A program made the translations under genes and the position numbers. The notes below the pieces were generated by a model. The model was not told where the DNA came from and searched no databases. It saw nothing but the letters and a program-made list of their open reading frames with translations. From the NCBI GenBank assembly GCA_030830945.1, contig JAURLY010000198.1, forward strand, positions 1 through 6,249: 6,249 nucleotides of DNA. Direction: 5' to 3'. Source of the stretch: Gammaproteobacteria bacterium (GTDB taxonomy: Bacteria > Pseudomonadota > Gammaproteobacteria > Pseudomonadales > GM7GCV1). This document shows, one piece after another, positions 5,860-6,249 of the stretch; the first letter of the stretch is position 1, and each line of letters starts with the position of its first letter.

Positions 5860-6249
5860 ATGGCCGGCGAAACGCATAGCTCTGAACATGTAACCGAAAC
5901 TGCTCACTCCAATGAGCATGAGTCTGGACATAGCACGACTGAATATATCCAGCACCACCTGCAAAATCTTACCTTTGGCAAACTTCCCGCTGGTTTTGAG
6001 CGTCATCATGAAGATGGCAGTCTGCATACCCTGGAGCAGGCCGAATGGACCTGGGCTCACGGCTCGGAAGAAGCCGCCGCCATGGGGTTTAACGCTTTTC
6101 ACGTAGACAGCCTGGCCTGGTCATTTGGACTGGGCGTTGTTTTTTGTGTTTTGTTCGGACTGGTTGCCAAAAAAGCCACGTTCGGCGTGCCCGGGGGTTT
6201 GCAAAACTTCATTGAAATTATCGTGGACTTCGTCGATAGCAACGTCAAA
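5860..6249 (+). CDS. atpB: AtpB, F1Fo ATP synthase subunit a, 3'-truncated
   Basis: Membrane subunit that forms the two proton half-channels of Fo next to the c-ring. The open frame from ATG runs 130 codons to the window edge; the full protein is usually about 270-300 residues, so the helices holding the essential Arg are not visible. Recognised blocks are YIQHHLQNLTFGKLP (29-43), MGFNAFHVDS (75-84), a first membrane helix at about 84-103 and AKKATFGVPGGLQNF (103-117), all typical of gammaproteobacterial AtpB. An in-frame TGA directly before the ATG fixes the upstream limit; a weak TGAGA (5847-5851) lies 8 bp ahead. Residues 5-27 form a His/Glu-rich stretch before the conserved YIQHHL block, longer than in E. 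coli. The gap from atpI is 38 bp, so the two are probably cotranscribed, with atpE and the remaining subunit genes expected downstream. Confidence 0.96.
   Translation, partial: MAGETHSSEHVTETAHSNEHESGHSTTEYIQHHLQNLTFGKLPAGFERHHEDGSLHTLEQAEWTWAHGSEEAAAMGFNAFHVDSLAWSFGLGVVFCVLFGLVAKKATFGVPGGLQNFIEIIVDFVDSNVK

Noticed and set aside
5710..6102. 130-codon minus-strand open frame across the atpI-atpB junction
   Set aside because: Antisense to two recognised genes, low-complexity translation, no ribosome-binding site or family resemblance.
6096..6111. TTTTCACGT followed by AGACA in atpB, loosely parS-like
   Set aside because: Only about 9 of 16 positions match the consensus and the bases encode the conserved AFHVDS block.

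Overview
The window is a chromosomal, replication-origin-proximal block from a gammaproteobacterium. It carries mnmG (gidA) - rsmG (gidB) - parA (soj) - parB (spo0J) - a MATE-family transporter - atpI - atpB, all on the + strand. Protein matches recalled from Escherichia coli and Pseudomonas-type homologues support every call except the transporter's substrate. The gene order (tRNA/rRNA modification genes, then chromosomal parAB, then the ATP synthase operon) and the long AtpB N-terminus resemble the Pseudomonadales / Oceanospirillales-like lineages rather than enterics, which lack chromosomal parAB. Genus and species cannot be told from the sequence alone. Composition looks even throughout, with no insertion sequence, phage gene, tRNA, rRNA or CRISPR.

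Region 1 (about 1-5285) reads as one tightly packed transcription unit. mnmG is cut by the left edge and lacks its N-terminal part. rsmG follows 6 bp later, parA overlaps rsmG by 4 bp (ATGA), parB overlaps parA by 1 bp (TAATG), and the MATE gene starts at a GTG 9 bp after parB. The first two products modify RNA: the tRNA wobble uridine and 16S rRNA G527. ParA and ParB segregate the origin region. The MATE protein is a 12-helix efflux transporter inserted where parB would normally abut atpI.

Region 2 (5286-5437) is a 152-bp AT-rich gap. It holds a good sigma-70 promoter (TTGAAG - 17 bp - TATAAT) and a perfect 9-bp DnaA box that ends on the base before the atpI start codon. This is the most interesting regulatory feature in the window.

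Region 3 (5438-6249) is the start of the F1Fo ATP synthase operon: complete atpI (GTG start) and the first 130 codons of atpB, cut by the right edge. The AtpB N-terminus carries a His/Glu-rich extension predicted to lie on the periplasmic side.

No wholly new system is evident. The points worth a second look are the DnaA box at the atp leader, the MATE gene in the parB-atp junction, the His-rich AtpB extension and a small duplication in the ParA-contacting tip of ParB.
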